DNA of 64,000 nt, taken from assembly GCA_965198025.1 (NCBI GenBank), contig OZ240237.1, forward strand, positions 868,001 to 932,000. The letters run 5' to 3'. The notes beneath the pieces are model-generated. The model had not been told where the DNA came from and did no database searches. It worked only from the letters and a program-made list of their open reading frames with translations. The position numbers and the translations under genes are program-made. Within the stretch, counting starts at the first letter, position 1. Every line of letters begins with the position of its first letter. Shown here piece by piece: positions 27,411 through 36,758 of this stretch. The DNA comes from CAYWWM01 sp965198025 (GTDB lineage Bacteria > Acidobacteriota > Terriglobia > 2-12-FULL-54-10).

Positions 27411-29456
27411 ATGAAAATCCTTCTTTCGTGGCTGCAGGACTTTGTTGCTGTTTCCAGCGAGCCTCGGCGGCTGGCCGAGGAGCTCACGATGCTTGGGCTG
27501 ACGGTGGATTCGGTCGAGATGGACGGCGGAGAGACGCTGTTTGAGATTGGCGTCACGACGAACCGGCCGGATTGCCTCAGTCACTATGGAGTGGCGCGGG
27601 AACTGGCGGCACGGCACGGCGGATTAACAGTTGCCTTTCCGAGCGTATCGGGTGGCAAGCCGCGCGCCCGGCGGCACGATCCGGTCGTGGTGATCACGGC
27701 GACGGACCTCTGCCGCCGCTACTCGGCACGAATTATCCGAGGCGTCCGAGTCGGGCCTTCGCCGGACTGGCTGGCGAGGCGTCTGGAGCGCGCCGGAGTG
27801 CGCCCGATCAACATCGTGGCTGACGCGACGAACTACGTCCTGATGGAGTTCGGCCATCCGCTGCACGCGTTCGACATGGACCGGTTGGAAGAGAGAAGGA
27901 TTGTCGTGCGCCGGGCCGAGGAGGGTGAATTGCTGCCGACGCTCGACGGAGTGGAGCGTCGGCTGGCCCCGACGGACCTTGTCATCGCCGACGCCAAGCG
28001 CGCCGTTGCCTTGGCAGGCGTGATGGGAGGATTGGATACGGAGATTTCTTCTGGCACGACAAACGTGCTGCTCGAAAGCGCATGGTTCGAGCCGGCCTCG
28101 GTGCGGCGGACATCGAAGAAACAGGGGCTGCACACGGAGGCGTCGCATCGCTTTGAGCGCGGGGCCGACATCGGAGCAACCCTGGCGGCGGCGAACCGCT
28201 GTATCGAGCTGATTCGAGAACTGGCCGGAGGGGAAGTGGACTCGCATGTCAGCGACGTGTATCCGCGGCCGAAAGCGGCGCAGACGATCCAGATCCGGGG
28301 CGGGGAACTGGCGCGGCACCTGGGCATGGAAGTGCCAGCCGAGGACATCGAGCGGATCCTCGCTGGGCTCGGCTTTGCGCCACGGTCGCGAGGCCGGACG
28401 GGATGGAAATGCACGGTGCCGACGCATCGCGTGGACGTCAGCCGGGAGATTGATCTAGTCGAGGAAGTGGCGCGCCACTACGGCTACGATCGCTTTCCGC
28501 TGCGGTTGCCGGCGTCTTCGGGGCAGCCCGCCCGGAAAGCGTCGCACGCACACAAGGAAGAGAAGCTGCGTTCGCTGCTGCTCGGATTGGGTTACGACGA
28601 AACACTGTCGTCGGTGCTTGTGAGCCGGGCGACAGAGTCGTTTGGCGAGGCGCCGCCTGTGGTGCTCTCCAACCCACTGAGCAAAGAGGCCGCCATTCTG
28701 CGGACCAGTTTGGTCCCGTCCATGCTTTCTGCCGTCCAGTGGAACCGGAACCGGGGCCAGGAGACAGTCCGGTTATTTGAGATCGGAAGCATCTACCAAC
28801 GAGCCGCGAATGGCTTCCTCGAACCGCCGATGCTCGGGCTGGTGGCGACGGGAGATCGCGTGGAGGCCGGGCTTAACCAGTCGCCGCGCCGGTATGACTG
28901 GCTGGACCTCAAAGGCGACGTGGAACAGTGCGCGGGATTGTTTGCACTTGGCGCTCTTGCATTCAACGAAAAGGCTCTTCCGGGCTACTATCGGCTTGGA
29001 CATGCGGTGCAGGCGACAGTGGATGGGACTGTGGTGGCACGGCTGGGCGAGTTGAGCCCGGAAGCTGCGGAGCAATGGAAATTCCGACAGCCGGTCTATG
29101 TTGCGGAGATATTCCTTGAGCGGATCTATGGACGGGAGCTGCGGCTTCCGCGTGCAAAACCGATTTCGCGGTTTCCGGCCGTGGAGCGCGACTTCTCTCT
29201 ATTGCTCCCGAGAAATGTCCGGTTCGACAGTGTACGAAAGGCCGTGCTCTCGCTGGGAATCCCGGAGCTGACAACCGTGACGCCAGTGGAAAGGATTGCC
29301 GATCGGCCGCCCGCCACACCGGAGCGGTACGGTCTGCTGCTGCGGTTGACGCTGCAGAGCCACGAGGCTACGCTGACAGAGACGGAACTTGCGGACTGGA
29401 ATGCGCGAGTGATCGAGTGCCTGGAAAAGCAACTGGGAGCGCAGATTCGTATGTGA
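27411..29456 (+). CDS. pheT: Phenylalanyl-tRNA synthetase beta subunit, short form
   Basis: PheT binds and edits tRNA-Phe. The 681-residue product has the N-terminal MKILLSWLQDFV, B3/B4 editing domains (VVADATNYVLMEFGHPLHAFD, HRFERGAD), B5, the catalytic-like core (VVLSNPLSKEAAILRTSLVPSML) and the C-terminal anticodon-binding (FDX-ACB) domain. Compared with the usual ~800 residues, the EMAP-type tRNA-binding domain normally inserted after about residue 40 is absent: LTVDSVEMDGGETLFEIGVTTNRPDCL joins directly. It ends intact. Immediately downstream lie the zapB-like and zapA genes. Confidence 0.95.
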   Translation: MKILLSWLQDFVAVSSEPRRLAEELTMLGLTVDSVEMDGGETLFEIGVTTNRPDCLSHYGVARELAARHGGLTVAFPSVSGGKPRARRHDPVVVITATDLCRRYSARIIRGVRVGPSPDWLARRLERAGVRPINIVADATNYVLMEFGHPLHAFDMDRLEERRIVVRRAEEGELLPTLDGVERRLAPTDLVIADAKRAVALAGVMGGLDTEISSGTTNVLLESAWFEPASVRRTSKKQGLHTEASHRFERGADIGATLAAANRCIELIRELAGGEVDSHVSDVYPRPKAAQTIQIRGGELARHLGMEVPAEDIERILAGLGFAPRSRGRTGWKCTVPTHRVDVSREIDLVEEVARHYGYDRFPLRLPASSGQPARKASHAHKEEKLRSLLLGLGYDETLSSVLVSRATESFGEAPPVVLSNPLSKEAAILRTSLVPSMLSAVQWNRNRGQETVRLFEIGSIYQRAANGFLEPPMLGLVATGDRVEAGLNQSPRRYDWLDLKGDVEQCAGLFALGALAFNEKALPGYYRLGHAVQATVDGTVVARLGELSPEAAEQWKFRQPVYVAEIFLERIYGRELRLPRAKPISRFPAVERDFSLLLPRNVRFDSVRKAVLSLGIPELTTVTPVERIADRPPATPERYGLLLRLTLQSHEATLTETELADWNARVIECLEKQLGAQIRM

Positions 29457-29612
29457 TGGTATAGCTTTCCACAGAGGCTGAGGCAAAGCAGATCCCCTTG
29501 CTGCGCTCGGGATGACACCGGAAGATGAAGTGGGTGCATGAAACAGTTGGGAATTTTATGGAATTCGGCGGAAGAAAAGCAAGCGCAATTCATACCAGAA
29601 GGATCAGAAACC

Positions 29613-29897
29613 ATGAGCGAACAGACAGGAGCAGGCGACGGATTGGAGCAGCTGTTGAGTCTGGAGGAAAAGATTCAGCAGACGATTGAGTTGCTGAGGA
29701 CGACGCGCACCGAGAAGGAGGACTTGCAGCTAGAAAACGCAAGGTTGCGGCAAAGCCTGGAGGAGCAAGAGCAGGCAGCGCGGGTTCTCGAGGAGCGCGC
29801 GGGGAAACTCGAAAAAGAGCGTGAAGCGGTGCGCACCCGGGTGCAGCGGCTGGTCGAGCAGGTGGACGCCGTCACTGCGGCGCGCACGGAAGCCTGA
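29613..29897 (+). CDS. ZapB-like coiled-coil protein
   Basis: A 94-residue, almost wholly helical protein with leucine heptads (LEQLLSLEEKIQQTIELL, LQLENARLRQSLEEQEQAA). The size and position directly before zapA match the small coiled-coil division factors (ZapB-like) often paired with it. ATG at 29613 with AAGGA nine bases upstream; the open frame extends 25 codons further but without a better site. Function is inferred from position and structure only. Confidence 0.65.
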   Translation: MSEQTGAGDGLEQLLSLEEKIQQTIELLRTTRTEKEDLQLENARLRQSLEEQEQAARVLEERAGKLEKEREAVRTRVQRLVEQVDAVTAARTEA

Positions 29898-29934
29898 GCG
29901 GGATCGTTGGCTGCGAGAAGCCGGGGACAATATT

Positions 29935-30225
29935 GTGAGTGGAGCACCGAAGGGGATTCGCATAGAGATCTACGACTGCGTGTATCAGGTGCGCTCCGAA
30001 GAAGGAGAAGCCTACACCAGGAGGCTGGCGCAATCTGTGGACACGATTATGCGTGCGATCGCGGAAAAGACCCAGACCTACGATTCCCTGCGGCTGGCGG
30101 TGCTGGCGGCCATGCATTTTGCGGACGAATGCGAACGATCCAAGCAACGGCATGAAGCGTTGAGGGCTGCGGTGTCGGAGAAGAGTATGGCGTTTCGAGA
30201 AGCGCTCGAACGTGCGGTGGAGTAG
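29935..30225 (+). CDS. zapA: Cell division protein ZapA
   Basis: ZapA bundles FtsZ filaments at the Z-ring. The 96-residue product has the family pattern GIRIEIYDCVYQVR followed by LAQSVDTIMRAIAEKT and the helix YDSLRLAVLAAMHFADE. The GTG at 29935 is chosen for the family N-terminus; an upstream start would overlap the previous gene out of context. It follows the ZapB-like gene by 37 bp and is followed by a 6S RNA, the arrangement known from many bacteria. Confidence 0.88.
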   Translation: MSGAPKGIRIEIYDCVYQVRSEEGEAYTRRLAQSVDTIMRAIAEKTQTYDSLRLAVLAAMHFADECERSKQRHEALRAAVSEKSMAFREALERAVE

Positions 30226-30263
30226 TGCGGGGGAAATGCGAAACCCGTTGTTGCAGATTGCAG

Positions 30264-30269
30264 TATAAT
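30264..30269 (+). promoter_or_regulatory. -10 element of the 6S RNA promoter
   Basis: Perfect TATAAT placed so that transcription would start near 30276, the 5' end of the folded RNA. The -35 region is not convincing. Confidence 0.5.
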
Positions 30270-30274
30270 GAGCC

Positions 30275-30480
30275 GGGGGGCAGCACTGCGAGGCAGGTGA
30301 TCGTGCCGCTATTCTTGAGCCAACACTTAAGAAATGGGGGTCGGCTGTCGTTCTGGTGTGCTAGGCTCTGCCGGGCCCTGTTAGAGTTCCGGTTCTGAGC
30401 TGCCTAATGGAATGCTCAGACTCCCACCCGTATCCAACGGGTTCAAGAATACGTCACACACGGCTGAGTGGTCTGTCCGC
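30275..30480 (+). ncRNA. ssrS: 6S RNA
   Basis: 6S RNA binds sigma-70 RNA polymerase by mimicking an open promoter and represses it in slow growth. This ~206-base stretch lies after zapA, the usual ssrS site, behind a TATAAT. It folds as expected: a closing stem (GGGCAG-CACT with AGTG-GT-CTGTCC), a 12-bp inner stem pairing TATTCTTGAGCC (near 30313) with GGTTCAAGAATA (near 30440; one G-U pair), a large central bubble, and a terminal arm closed by GCTC/GAGC and CCGG/CCGG. The GGGTTCAAG..ACG.CACACACGGC side also resembles the E. coli sequence. No credible protein frame overlaps. Confidence 0.75.
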
Positions 30481-30611
30481 TACTGATCGGGCTCTTCCGG
30501 TGGTCCCGATTCGCGTGTCACATCTCGTCCGTGCGGTTCCAACTCAGGAATTCCAGTGCGAAATGCAAGGCATGAAGTCCGCACGAGTTGGCAACGGCTC
30601 CAGAAGATTCT

Positions 30612-31400
30612 GTGAACATTCTTTTCATCGGTGACATTTTCGGCAAAGCGGGCCGCAAGATCGTGGCGGACCACGTGGCGGACCTGGCGCGGATGCGTTC
30701 GGTGGATCTGGTGATCGCCAACGGTGAGAATGCCGCCGCAGGGTTCGGAATTACGCCACGCTTGGTCGAGGAGCTGCTTGGGCTCGGGATCGACGTGCTG
30801 ACCAGCGGCAACCATATCTGGGACCGCAAAGAGATCCTGAGCTACTTTTCGCAGGAGCCTAGACTGCTGCGTCCGGCGAACTACCCGGGCGGGCCGGGAT
30901 GCGGCAGCTACACCGGGCGAACGAAGTCCGGGGTCGACTACGCGGTGCTGAACCTGCAAGGGCGCGTTTTCATGGCGCAGACGGATTGTCCATTCCGGAC
31001 CGCCGACCGCGAACTGAAACGGCTGCCCGCATCATACAAGATTCGCCTTGTGGACATGCACGCGGAGGCGACGTCGGAAAAGCAGGCGATGGGTTGGTAC
31101 CTGGACGGGCGGGTATCGGCTGTGGTGGGAACGCACACGCACGTTCCGACGGCCGATGAGCGCGTGCTTCCCAACGGAACCGCGTACATCACTGATGTGG
31201 GAATGACTGGTCCGTATGATTCCGTTATCGGGGTCACGAAAGAGAAGATCCTGGAACGCTTCTTGACGCAGATGCCAACGCGGTATGAAGCGGCGGAGAA
31301 AGACGTGTGGCTGGCGGCGGTCCTGATTCAGGCAGACCCCGAAACCGGCCGGGCGCTGGGGATCGAACGCATTCGGTTGAGAAAAAGCAGTGATGAGTAA
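30612..31400 (+). CDS. YmdB-family metallophosphoesterase
   Basis: Members (TIGR00282) hydrolyse 2',3'-cyclic nucleotides and affect development and biofilm in Bacillus. The 262-residue product has all metal-binding motifs: NILFIGDIFGKAGR, NGENAAAGFGI, GNHIWD and GTHTHVPTADERVLP. The GTG at 30612 is chosen because the family begins VNILFIGD; a TTG at 30588 is possible. It is followed three bases later by archease, so the two are co-transcribed. In other genomes it often follows RNase Y; no rny is present in this window. Confidence 0.9.
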   Translation: MNILFIGDIFGKAGRKIVADHVADLARMRSVDLVIANGENAAAGFGITPRLVEELLGLGIDVLTSGNHIWDRKEILSYFSQEPRLLRPANYPGGPGCGSYTGRTKSGVDYAVLNLQGRVFMAQTDCPFRTADRELKRLPASYKIRLVDMHAEATSEKQAMGWYLDGRVSAVVGTHTHVPTADERVLPNGTAYITDVGMTGPYDSVIGVTKEKILERFLTQMPTRYEAAEKDVWLAAVLIQADPETGRALGIERIRLRKSSDE

Positions 31401-31403
31401 CCC

Positions 31404-31838
31404 GTGAACTCCCCGTTCGAGATTCTGGAACATACTGCAGACGTGGGGCTGCGGGCGTTTGGGAAAACGCTTGCGGAGTTGTTCGCGAATGCTGCGCGCG
31501 GAATGATCGCGCTGGCTCTGGAGACGGAGAGTGGCGGGCCATCGCAGGCAGTCCAACCGGAACAAAGACACCTGCTCTCGGCTAGCGGAGAAGACCGCGA
31601 AGAGCTGCTGGTCCGCTTCCTGAGTGAAATTCTCTACGCCGTCGATACAGAAGGGTGGCAGTTTCGCGAGTTCCGGATTGAAGCGATCGGATCGAACACT
31701 ATCGAAGCCGAAGGGCGGGGAACCCAAGAAGAGCCGTCGGAGCACAATCGCGTGGCCGTCAAGGCCGTCACCTATCACCAGGTTTCGGTTACGCAGACCG
31801 CTGGGGGATGGGAGGCGGTCGTGTACTTCGATATTTGA
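31404..31838 (+). CDS. Archease
   Basis: Archease activates the RNA ligase RtcB. The 144-residue product has the N-terminal FEILEHTADVGLRAFGKTLAELFANAA, the middle ELLVRFLSEILYAVDTEG and the C-terminal AVKAVTYHQVSVTQT with the conserved metal-binding acidic and histidine residues. GTG start three bases after the YmdB-type gene. No rtcB gene is in the window, so the ligase partner must be elsewhere or the protein acts in another RNA process with YmdB. Confidence 0.88.
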   Translation: MNSPFEILEHTADVGLRAFGKTLAELFANAARGMIALALETESGGPSQAVQPEQRHLLSASGEDREELLVRFLSEILYAVDTEGWQFREFRIEAIGSNTIEAEGRGTQEEPSEHNRVAVKAVTYHQVSVTQTAGGWEAVVYFDI

Positions 31839-32410
31839 GTTTGGACCGCGAAGATGCAGATCACGTCTTGGCTTCGTGGCCGAATCTCTGGCCGACAGTT
31901 CGGAGGAAAGCAAGAAGCTCTTCGCGGCTGAATACCTTCCGTTCTTCCAACTGGTAGATCAAGCCGCACAGGCGGCCTCGAGAACCCGATCGCGCTGGCT
32001 GTCGGCGAACTGGAATGATTTCCCCAATTCCTTCAGGAGTGCATTCGGGCTGAGGGGCGGGTTCTCGGCGGGGGCGAAGTGGGAGCGGGTTCGGCGGCTG
32101 GCCCGGAAACGTTGTACCTCAGATGTCAAACGCGGAAAGAAACTCTACGCTCATGTCAAGGTACTTGGGGTTCGCAGCAGCCGTCCGTTCCTAAGACCCA
32201 GCAGGTCGTGATGCCGTTGAGGAATGGCGACCGGAGCCGAGTGCAGGCTCCCAATTCGGCAGGGGCAACCAGGCGGAGATCGGACTTTTGTAACCAAGTG
32301 CGCCCGGTTTAGAATCAAGAAGAGATAGGAGCGATGCACGACTCCCGACCAAGAGCAGCTTTGCTCAGAATGACCCCGAAGGCCGCGGGTGACCAAGAGA
32401 GTTTGGGCGG
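31839..32410. other. 570-bp stretch without a supported gene
   Basis: One plus frame (31624-32211) crosses it but overlaps archease in another frame and has no family resemblance. A degenerate former gene is possible between 31890 and 32150. No RNA fold was recognised. Confidence 0.4.
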
Positions 32411-34651
32411 ATGAACATATTAGATCAATTGAACCCGCAGCAACGGGAAGCCGTGGAGGCGACGGAAGGGCCGCTGCTGATCCTGGCCGGGGCGGGGAGC
32501 GGTAAGACGCGGGTGATTACATACCGGATCGCCTACCTGGTCGAATACTGCGGCGTCTCGGCAGAGAACGTTCTGGCAGTAACGTTCACGAACAAGGCCG
32601 CGGATGAAATGCGCGGGCGGGTGGAACGAATCGTGCGGCTGCCGGGGCTGGCGCGGCCGTGGATATCTACATTTCATTCCTTCTGTGTGCGGCTGCTGCG
32701 CCGCGAAGGCGAGCGGATCGGCCTGCCGCGCAACTTCTCGATCTATGACGAAGACGATCAGCTCCGCGTGGTGAAAAGCTGCCTCAAGGAACTGGGGCTT
32801 ACGAAGCGCGAACTGCAACCCCGGGCGGTGCTCTCGCGGATCAGCCACGCCAAGAATCAAGGCCGCAAGCCAGAAGAGTCTTACCTGACCGCGGAAACGC
32901 ACGGAGCAGAGCAGCTGGCACAGATGTACGACCTCTACGAGCGCGAGCTACGGAAAGCGCACGCGGTGGACTTCGACGACCTGCTGTTGTTTGCGGTGCG
33001 GCTGCTGCATGAGCACGCCGAGGTCGCGCTGCGATACAACGAGCGGTTTCCCTACATCCTGGTGGATGAATATCAGGACACAAACCGGTCGCAGTACGAA
33101 CTGGTGCGATTGCTGACGCAGACGCGGCAGAATCTCTGCGTGGTGGGTGACGAGGACCAGTCGATTTACTCGTGGCGCGGAGCGGACATCCGGAACATCG
33201 TAGAGTTCGAGAAGGACTACCCGAAGGCGCGCGTGATTCGCCTGGAGGAGAACTACCGCTCAACGCAAACGATTCTGGATGCTGCATCGGCCGTGGTGGA
33301 GAACAACCGCTACCGCAAGGGCAAGAGGCTTTGGACGGCCCGGCAGGGCGGGCCGAAAGTGGGCGTCTACGAAGGGCCGGACGGCGAGAACGAAAGCCTG
33401 TTTGTAGCCGACTGGATCGCCCGGCGCGGCCGGGAATCCGAAGAGCAGGTGGCGATCCTCTACCGCACAAACTCGCAGTCGCGGCTCTATGAAGAGGCGC
33501 TGCGGCGCTACGCGATTCCCTATCACGTCGTGGGCAGCATCAGCTTTTACGAGCGGGCGGAAGTGAAGGATCTGCTGGCATACCTGAAGGCCGCAGTGAA
33601 CCTGCAGGACTCGGTGAGCCTGCTGCGGACCGTCAACTCGCCGCCGCGCGGCATCGGAGCGGCAACGGTGCGGAAACTCGAAGAGATTGCACTCGAAGCG
33701 AACCTTCCCTTTTGGGGCGCTTTGGGTCAATCGGTCGAACACAAGCTATTGCCACCGCGCGCGCTGGCGGCGATCGAGACCTTCCGGGATCTGATGAACG
33801 AGCTGCACGCGATGATTCCGGTCTCGGACGTGCCAGAAGTCCTGAAAAGGGTGCTCGACCGGACCGGGTACATCGAATTGTTGGAAGAGGAGGCAACTCC
33901 GGAAGCGGCCGGGCGAATTGAGAACATCCAGGAATTACTGAACGCCGCCGCTGACAGCCAGGAACGTGGGGAAGACGCCAGCCAGTTTCTGGACCACGCC
34001 GCACTGGTGAGCGACGCGGACGGTTACGATGAAAATGCTCGGGTGACGCTGATGACGCTGCACAGCGCCAAGGGTCTGGAATTCCCAGTGGTATTTCTGG
34101 CGGGCATGGAAGAAGGTCTGCTGCCGCACAGCCGGTCGCTACTCGACTCGCAGGCGCTTGAGGAGGAGCGGCGGCTGTGCTACGTGGGGATGACTCGAGC
34201 GCGGGACGTGTTGATCCTCACACGCGCGACCTCGCGCCGGCGATATGGGAACCAGATGCCGGAATCCTCACGGCCATCGCGGTTCCTGCGCGAAATACCG
34301 ACAGGACTGCTCGACGACCTTTCGACGCGCCGGATGAGACGCGCGGAACGGCACTACGAATACCTGCCTTCTGAAACGGCCACGGACGCAGCCGAAGCGG
34401 ACTCGAGCGAGATCGCGGTCGCGAATGCCAAGCACTTCTTGGGATTGCCGGGCGGGAGGCCGTCCCCGACGAGACGGCGAGCAACGATCAGTCGCATTAC
34501 GCTCGGCAGCCGGGTGCGGCATCCGAAGTTCGGATACGGAACGGTCCTGCGCTGCGATGGAACAGGCGACGAAACGAGGCTGACGGTAAGCTTCTCGGGA
34601 TTCGGACTGAAGAAGCTGGTCGCCAAATACGCGGATCTGGAGCCGGTTTGA
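32411..34651 (+). CDS. pcrA: UvrD/PcrA-type superfamily 1 DNA helicase
   Basis: A 3'-5' helicase used in repair and replication-restart. The 746-residue product has the Q motif LNPQQREAVEA, Walker A GAGSGKT (27-33), motif Ia VTFTNKAADEMRGR, motif II ILVDEYQDTN, motif III GDEDQSIYSWRGA, motif IV RLEENYRST, motif V TLMTLHSAKGLEFPVVF and motif VI LCYVGMTRARD. The C-terminus ends in a PcrA/UvrD-type Tudor-like domain (GSRVRHPKFGYGTVL) that binds RNA polymerase. ATG at 32411. Followed after one base by a small membrane protein gene. Confidence 0.93.
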   Translation: MNILDQLNPQQREAVEATEGPLLILAGAGSGKTRVITYRIAYLVEYCGVSAENVLAVTFTNKAADEMRGRVERIVRLPGLARPWISTFHSFCVRLLRREGERIGLPRNFSIYDEDDQLRVVKSCLKELGLTKRELQPRAVLSRISHAKNQGRKPEESYLTAETHGAEQLAQMYDLYERELRKAHAVDFDDLLLFAVRLLHEHAEVALRYNERFPYILVDEYQDTNRSQYELVRLLTQTRQNLCVVGDEDQSIYSWRGADIRNIVEFEKDYPKARVIRLEENYRSTQTILDAASAVVENNRYRKGKRLWTARQGGPKVGVYEGPDGENESLFVADWIARRGRESEEQVAILYRTNSQSRLYEEALRRYAIPYHVVGSISFYERAEVKDLLAYLKAAVNLQDSVSLLRTVNSPPRGIGAATVRKLEEIALEANLPFWGALGQSVEHKLLPPRALAAIETFRDLMNELHAMIPVSDVPEVLKRVLDRTGYIELLEEEATPEAAGRIENIQELLNAAADSQERGEDASQFLDHAALVSDADGYDENARVTLMTLHSAKGLEFPVVFLAGMEEGLLPHSRSLLDSQALEEERRLCYVGMTRARDVLILTRATSRRRYGNQMPESSRPSRFLREIPTGLLDDLSTRRMRRAERHYEYLPSETATDAAEADSSEIAVANAKHFLGLPGGRPSPTRRRATISRITLGSRVRHPKFGYGTVLRCDGTGDETRLTVSFSGFGLKKLVAKYADLEPV

Positions 34652-34652
34652 A

Positions 34653-35156
34653 ATGGCAGAAGAACCGCAGACGACAAACCGGCCTGTGCAGCAGGAAGAG
34701 AAGCGCGAGCTGCCGCTAGGGTTGATTGCCGGCGCGGTGTTTATGGCGGCGGTGCTGGCTGGCTTGTACTTCGTGATCCAACAGCAATCGGAACCGCCGC
34801 CGCGGCCCGCACCGACACAAGAAGCTGAGGCGTATCTTCCTAATCTGTTTGTGGAAGACTTGCGGCTGAGCGCCGAAGAAAACTTCCTGGGGCAGCAATC
34901 GACGTATGTGGATGGTGCGCTGTCGAATCGGGGCAACCGGACGATCCGGCGGTTGACGCTGCGGCTTTATTTCCGGGACACCCTGAACCAGGTGATTCTG
35001 CAACAGGATCGCGGCATCATCCAGCCCGGTTCACCTTTGCCTCCGGGGGGAAGCCGGGAGTTCCGTTTGCACTTTGCCGATATCCCGGACTCATGGAACC
35101 GGCAGGTCCCGCAATTCCAGCTTGTAGCAATGGAATTCGAGCAGCCCGCCGGATGA
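34653..35156 (+). CDS. Single-pass membrane protein with a FxLYD/DUF2393-like domain
   Basis: A 167-residue protein with one transmembrane helix (LPLGLIAGAVFMAAVLAGLYFVI) near the N-terminus, a Pro-rich linker, then a beta-rich extracytoplasmic domain (LFVEDLRLSAEENFLGQ, TYVDGALSNRGNRTIRRLTLRLYFRD). That pattern of comparing a substituent strand with RxLTLRLYFRD fits FxLYD/DUF2393-type immunoglobulin-like domains. ATG one base after the helicase stop, so it is translated from the same message. The function is unknown. Confidence 0.65.
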   Translation: MAEEPQTTNRPVQQEEKRELPLGLIAGAVFMAAVLAGLYFVIQQQSEPPPRPAPTQEAEAYLPNLFVEDLRLSAEENFLGQQSTYVDGALSNRGNRTIRRLTLRLYFRDTLNQVILQQDRGIIQPGSPLPPGGSREFRLHFADIPDSWNRQVPQFQLVAMEFEQPAG

Positions 35157-35534
35157 GTCATCACTCGCCGGGCAGCAGCGCGTCCTGCTGAGAAATCTCC
35201 ATAATCCCCAGGCGCACAGCGGCTGTCCAGCCAAGCTGCATCAGCGACCCCTGAGTTCGCCGAACAGAGGCCAACTCACCGGGTCCCGCCAGGCGCCGCA
35301 ACGGTCTGCTCAGTGGCCTTCGTGAGAACCTCGCAAACTTCGGTTTAGACAGACATGGCAGCGACAAGAGACGCTCCGTGGTGCGGATGACCGAGCAGGA
35401 ATCAGTTCCCTCGCGCAGAACTTCAGATGGGAAGAATGCAAGACCCTTCCGGGTGGAGGTCCGAGGCGGCTCGGATACAGACCCGCCAGCTCCAGGTCAC
35501 TGGGAAGTATCATAGAGCTGGGAAAGGCCACGGC
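35157..35534. other. 380-bp intergenic region, nothing recognised
   Basis: It lies between convergent units (helicase operon and the cysM-to-moeZ cluster). A short minus frame (35161-35367) ends LGIMEISQQDALLPGE, which looks protein-like but has no start signal or known family. Confidence 0.4.
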
Positions 35535-36710
35535 TCAATACTTGGGGACCGATGGGTCAACCTCGTCGCTCCAGGCGAGGATGCCGCCACGGAGATTCTT
35601 GACCTTGCGGAAACCGGCTTTGCGCAGGAAGTCCACAATTTCCGCACTTCGTTTGCCGCTCTTGCAATGGATGACAAAGTCGTCGGCGGAATTCAGCTCG
35701 TGGACGCGTGTCGGGACGGTTCCTTTCGGGATCAGCCGGGAGCCGGGGATAGTGCAGATCTCCGCTTCATGTGGCTCGCGAACGTCGATCAGGACAAAGC
35801 GGTCGCCACGGTCCATTCTCTGCTTGAGCTCTTGGACAGAGATTTCGAACTCCGTCAAGCCCGGCGGGGGCGGCGGCTCGGGATGAATTCCGCAGAACTC
35901 GTTGTAGTCGATCAGGGCATGGATGGTGCGGTTCGGGCCGCAAATGGGGCACTCGGGACTCTTGCGGAGCTTCAACTCGCGGAACTTCATCTCCAGGGCG
36001 TCCACAAGCAGCAAACGGCCAATCAGCGGGTTGCCGCTGCCGAGGATAAGCTTGACGACTTCGGTAGCCTGGACCACGCCGACCAGACCCGGCAGAATTC
36101 CCAGCACGCCGCCTTCGGCACAGCTTGGTACCAGGCCCGGCGGGGGCGGCTCGGGATAGAGGCAGCGGTAGCACGGACCATCCTGGGCCGCGAAGACGGA
36201 AGCCTGGCCCTCGAATCGGAAGATGCTGCCGTAGACGTTCGGTTTACCGAGCAGGACGCAGGCGTCGTTCACGAGATAGCGGGTAGGGAAGTTGTCCGTT
36301 CCGTCGGCGATGATATCGTAGTCGCGGAACAGTTCGAGAGCATTGGCGGAACTGAGCGTTGTTTCATGCGGAATGATCTCGATAGTGGGATTGATCCCGC
36401 GCAGCCGGTCACTGGCGGAGTCGAGCTTAGGGCGCCCGACGTCGGTGGTCGAGTGAACAATCTGGCGCTGCAGATTGGTGAAGTCTACCACGTCAAAGTC
36501 CACCAGGCCGATCTTGCCGACGCCGGCGGCCGCCAGATACAAACTCAACGGCGAGCCCAGGCCGCCTGCGCCGATCAGCAGGACTTTGGCCTCCTTGAGC
36601 TTGAGTTGGCCCTCCATTCCCACTTCCGGCATGATGAGGTGCCGGCTGTAGCGCAAGACCTCCTCATTCGTTAACCGGGCCTTTTCAAGTACTCCTGCCT
36701 GACTCGCCAT
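35535..36710 (-). CDS. MoeZ-type E1-like adenylyltransferase with C-terminal rhodanese domain
   Basis: Adenylates the C-terminal glycine of a ubiquitin-fold sulfur carrier and transfers sulfur from its rhodanese domain. The 391-residue product has the E1-like ATP motif GAGGLGSP (47-54), DFDVVDFTNLQRQ, zinc cysteines CYRCLYP and CPICGP, then a rhodanese domain with active Cys349 in HCKSGKRS. The ATG at 36710 has AAGGAG five bases upstream; the longer frame lacks support. It is the last gene of the cysM-mec-cysO-moeZ cluster, so its carrier is very likely the CysO-like protein 48 bp upstream, as MoeZ does for CysO in Mycobacterium tuberculosis. Confidence 0.9.
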   Translation of the reverse strand: MASQAGVLEKARLTNEEVLRYSRHLIMPEVGMEGQLKLKEAKVLLIGAGGLGSPLSLYLAAAGVGKIGLVDFDVVDFTNLQRQIVHSTTDVGRPKLDSASDRLRGINPTIEIIPHETTLSSANALELFRDYDIIADGTDNFPTRYLVNDACVLLGKPNVYGSIFRFEGQASVFAAQDGPCYRCLYPEPPPPGLVPSCAEGGVLGILPGLVGVVQATEVVKLILGSGNPLIGRLLLVDALEMKFRELKLRKSPECPICGPNRTIHALIDYNEFCGIHPEPPPPPGLTEFEISVQELKQRMDRGDRFVLIDVREPHEAEICTIPGSRLIPKGTVPTRVHELNSADDFVIHCKSGKRSAEIVDFLRKAGFRKVKNLRGGILAWSDEVDPSVPKY

Positions 36711-36758
36711 GTTCGCTCCTTTCTTTCGAGAAAAAACTTCTTCCAAGCGACAAAAGCA

